This document shows positions 23,686 through 24,009 of a DNA stretch of 24,009 nt, piece by piece. The notes under the pieces were generated by a model. That model made no database searches and had not been told where the DNA came from. It was given only the letters and a program-made list of their open reading frames with translations. Each line of letters begins with the position of its first letter. Position 1 is the first letter of the stretch. The position numbers and the translations under genes are program-made. Origin of the DNA: an uncultured Verrucomicrobia subdivision 3 bacterium (GTDB taxonomy: Bacteria; Verrucomicrobiota; Verrucomicrobiae; Limisphaerales; UBA11358); NCBI GenBank assembly GCA_903847285.1, contig CAINDH010000064.1, positions 1-24,009 of the forward strand. Reading direction: 5' to 3'.

Positions 23686-23731
23686 CACCGCTCGTTTTTC
23701 ACGGAATCATTTAACTGACACAATTCAATTT

Positions 23732-24009
23732 ATGGCCAAAGCAAAATCCAACAAATACGTATACACTTGGGGCAACAAAAAAGCTGACGGCGACGGCAGC
23801 ATGAAAGCCCTCCTCGGCGGCAAAGGCGCCAACCTCGCGGAAATGACCCGCATCGGTTTGCCCGTGCCTCCCGGTTTCACCATCACCACCGAAGTCTGCA
23901 CTTATTATTACGCCAACAAACGCACTTATCCGCAGGTGCTCCAAGCGCAGATGGAAGCCGGCGTTGCCAACATGGAAAAAATCATGGGCACAAAGTTTGG
24001 TTCCACCAC
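23732..24009 (+). CDS. ppdK: Pyruvate, phosphate dikinase, 5' part (truncated by window edge)
   Basis: Only the first 92 codons are present. The reading gives [20 protein letters not shown], then [20 protein letters not shown] (29-48) and [12 protein letters not shown] (49-60), the conserved start of the ATP-grasp nucleotide-binding domain of pyruvate, phosphate dikinase. The leading YVYTWG separates it from phosphoenolpyruvate synthase, which lacks this start. The enzyme interconverts pyruvate, ATP and phosphate with phosphoenolpyruvate, AMP and pyrophosphate. The gene is divergent from prc and is preceded by a recognisable promoter, without a Shine-Dalgarno sequence. Confidence 0.95.
   Translation, partial: MAKAKSNKYVYTWGNKKADGDGSMKALLGGKGANLAEMTRIGLPVPPGFTITTEVCTYYYANKRTYPQVLQAQMEAGVANMEKIMGTKFGST

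Noticed and set aside
1..24009. tRNA, rRNA, CRISPR array, insertion sequence or phage genes
   Set aside because: I looked through the gaps and found no cloverleaf arms with a CCA-type end, no regular spacer-repeat arrays and no transposase or integrase motif.

Overview
The window looks like core chromosome of a Gram-negative, moderately GC-rich bacterium. It fits best with Verrucomicrobiota (Pedosphaera/Limisphaerales-like). This is inferred from an enlarged SecA, a Tat-exported Gfo/Idh/MocA oxidoreductase, an outer-facing Prc-type protease, the near absence of Shine-Dalgarno sequences and the style of the AT-rich intergenic repeats; no rRNA or tRNA gene is present to confirm it.

Left part (1-3768, minus strand): the 5' part of nadA, then rnhA translationally coupled to an unrecognised two-TM protein, manC and trpA. 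A 183-bp divergent region with a five-copy heptamer array separates trpA from aroC. Plus strand 3952-12346: aroC, a TPR protein, purB, a Tat-signal Gfo/Idh/MocA protein, a membrane Ser/Thr kinase with an extracytoplasmic sensor domain, and a GT2 glycosyltransferase broken by a one-base frameshift. A 10-bp hairpin closes this block against the next convergent one.

Middle (12411-14656, minus): a compact redox/stress-type cluster of pirin, a small membrane protein, a YceI-family periplasmic protein and a WrbA-like flavodoxin-fold protein, preceded by a LysR-type-looking palindrome. On the plus strand follow a 104-aa protein that is only a histidine-kinase dimerisation (DHp) domain with its own terminator, secA with a recognisable promoter and terminator, a CarF/TMEM189-type (plasmanylethanolamine desaturase family) membrane protein, and trmO.

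Right part (20309-23494, minus): a Prc/Tsp-like S41 protease, a secreted 185-aa protein of unknown function and yacG, tightly packed and meeting trmO tail-to-tail with a 4-bp overlap. The window ends with the 5' part of ppdK (plus).

Most genes are housekeeping (NAD, tryptophan/chorismate, purine, sugar-nucleotide, protein export, tRNA modification). The items most worth a second look are the CarF-type desaturase homologue, the stand-alone DHp protein, the sensor-first kinase, the frameshifted glycosyltransferase, the similar secA and ppdK promoters, and the unusual intergenic repeats. No mobile element, CRISPR array, rRNA or tRNA was found.
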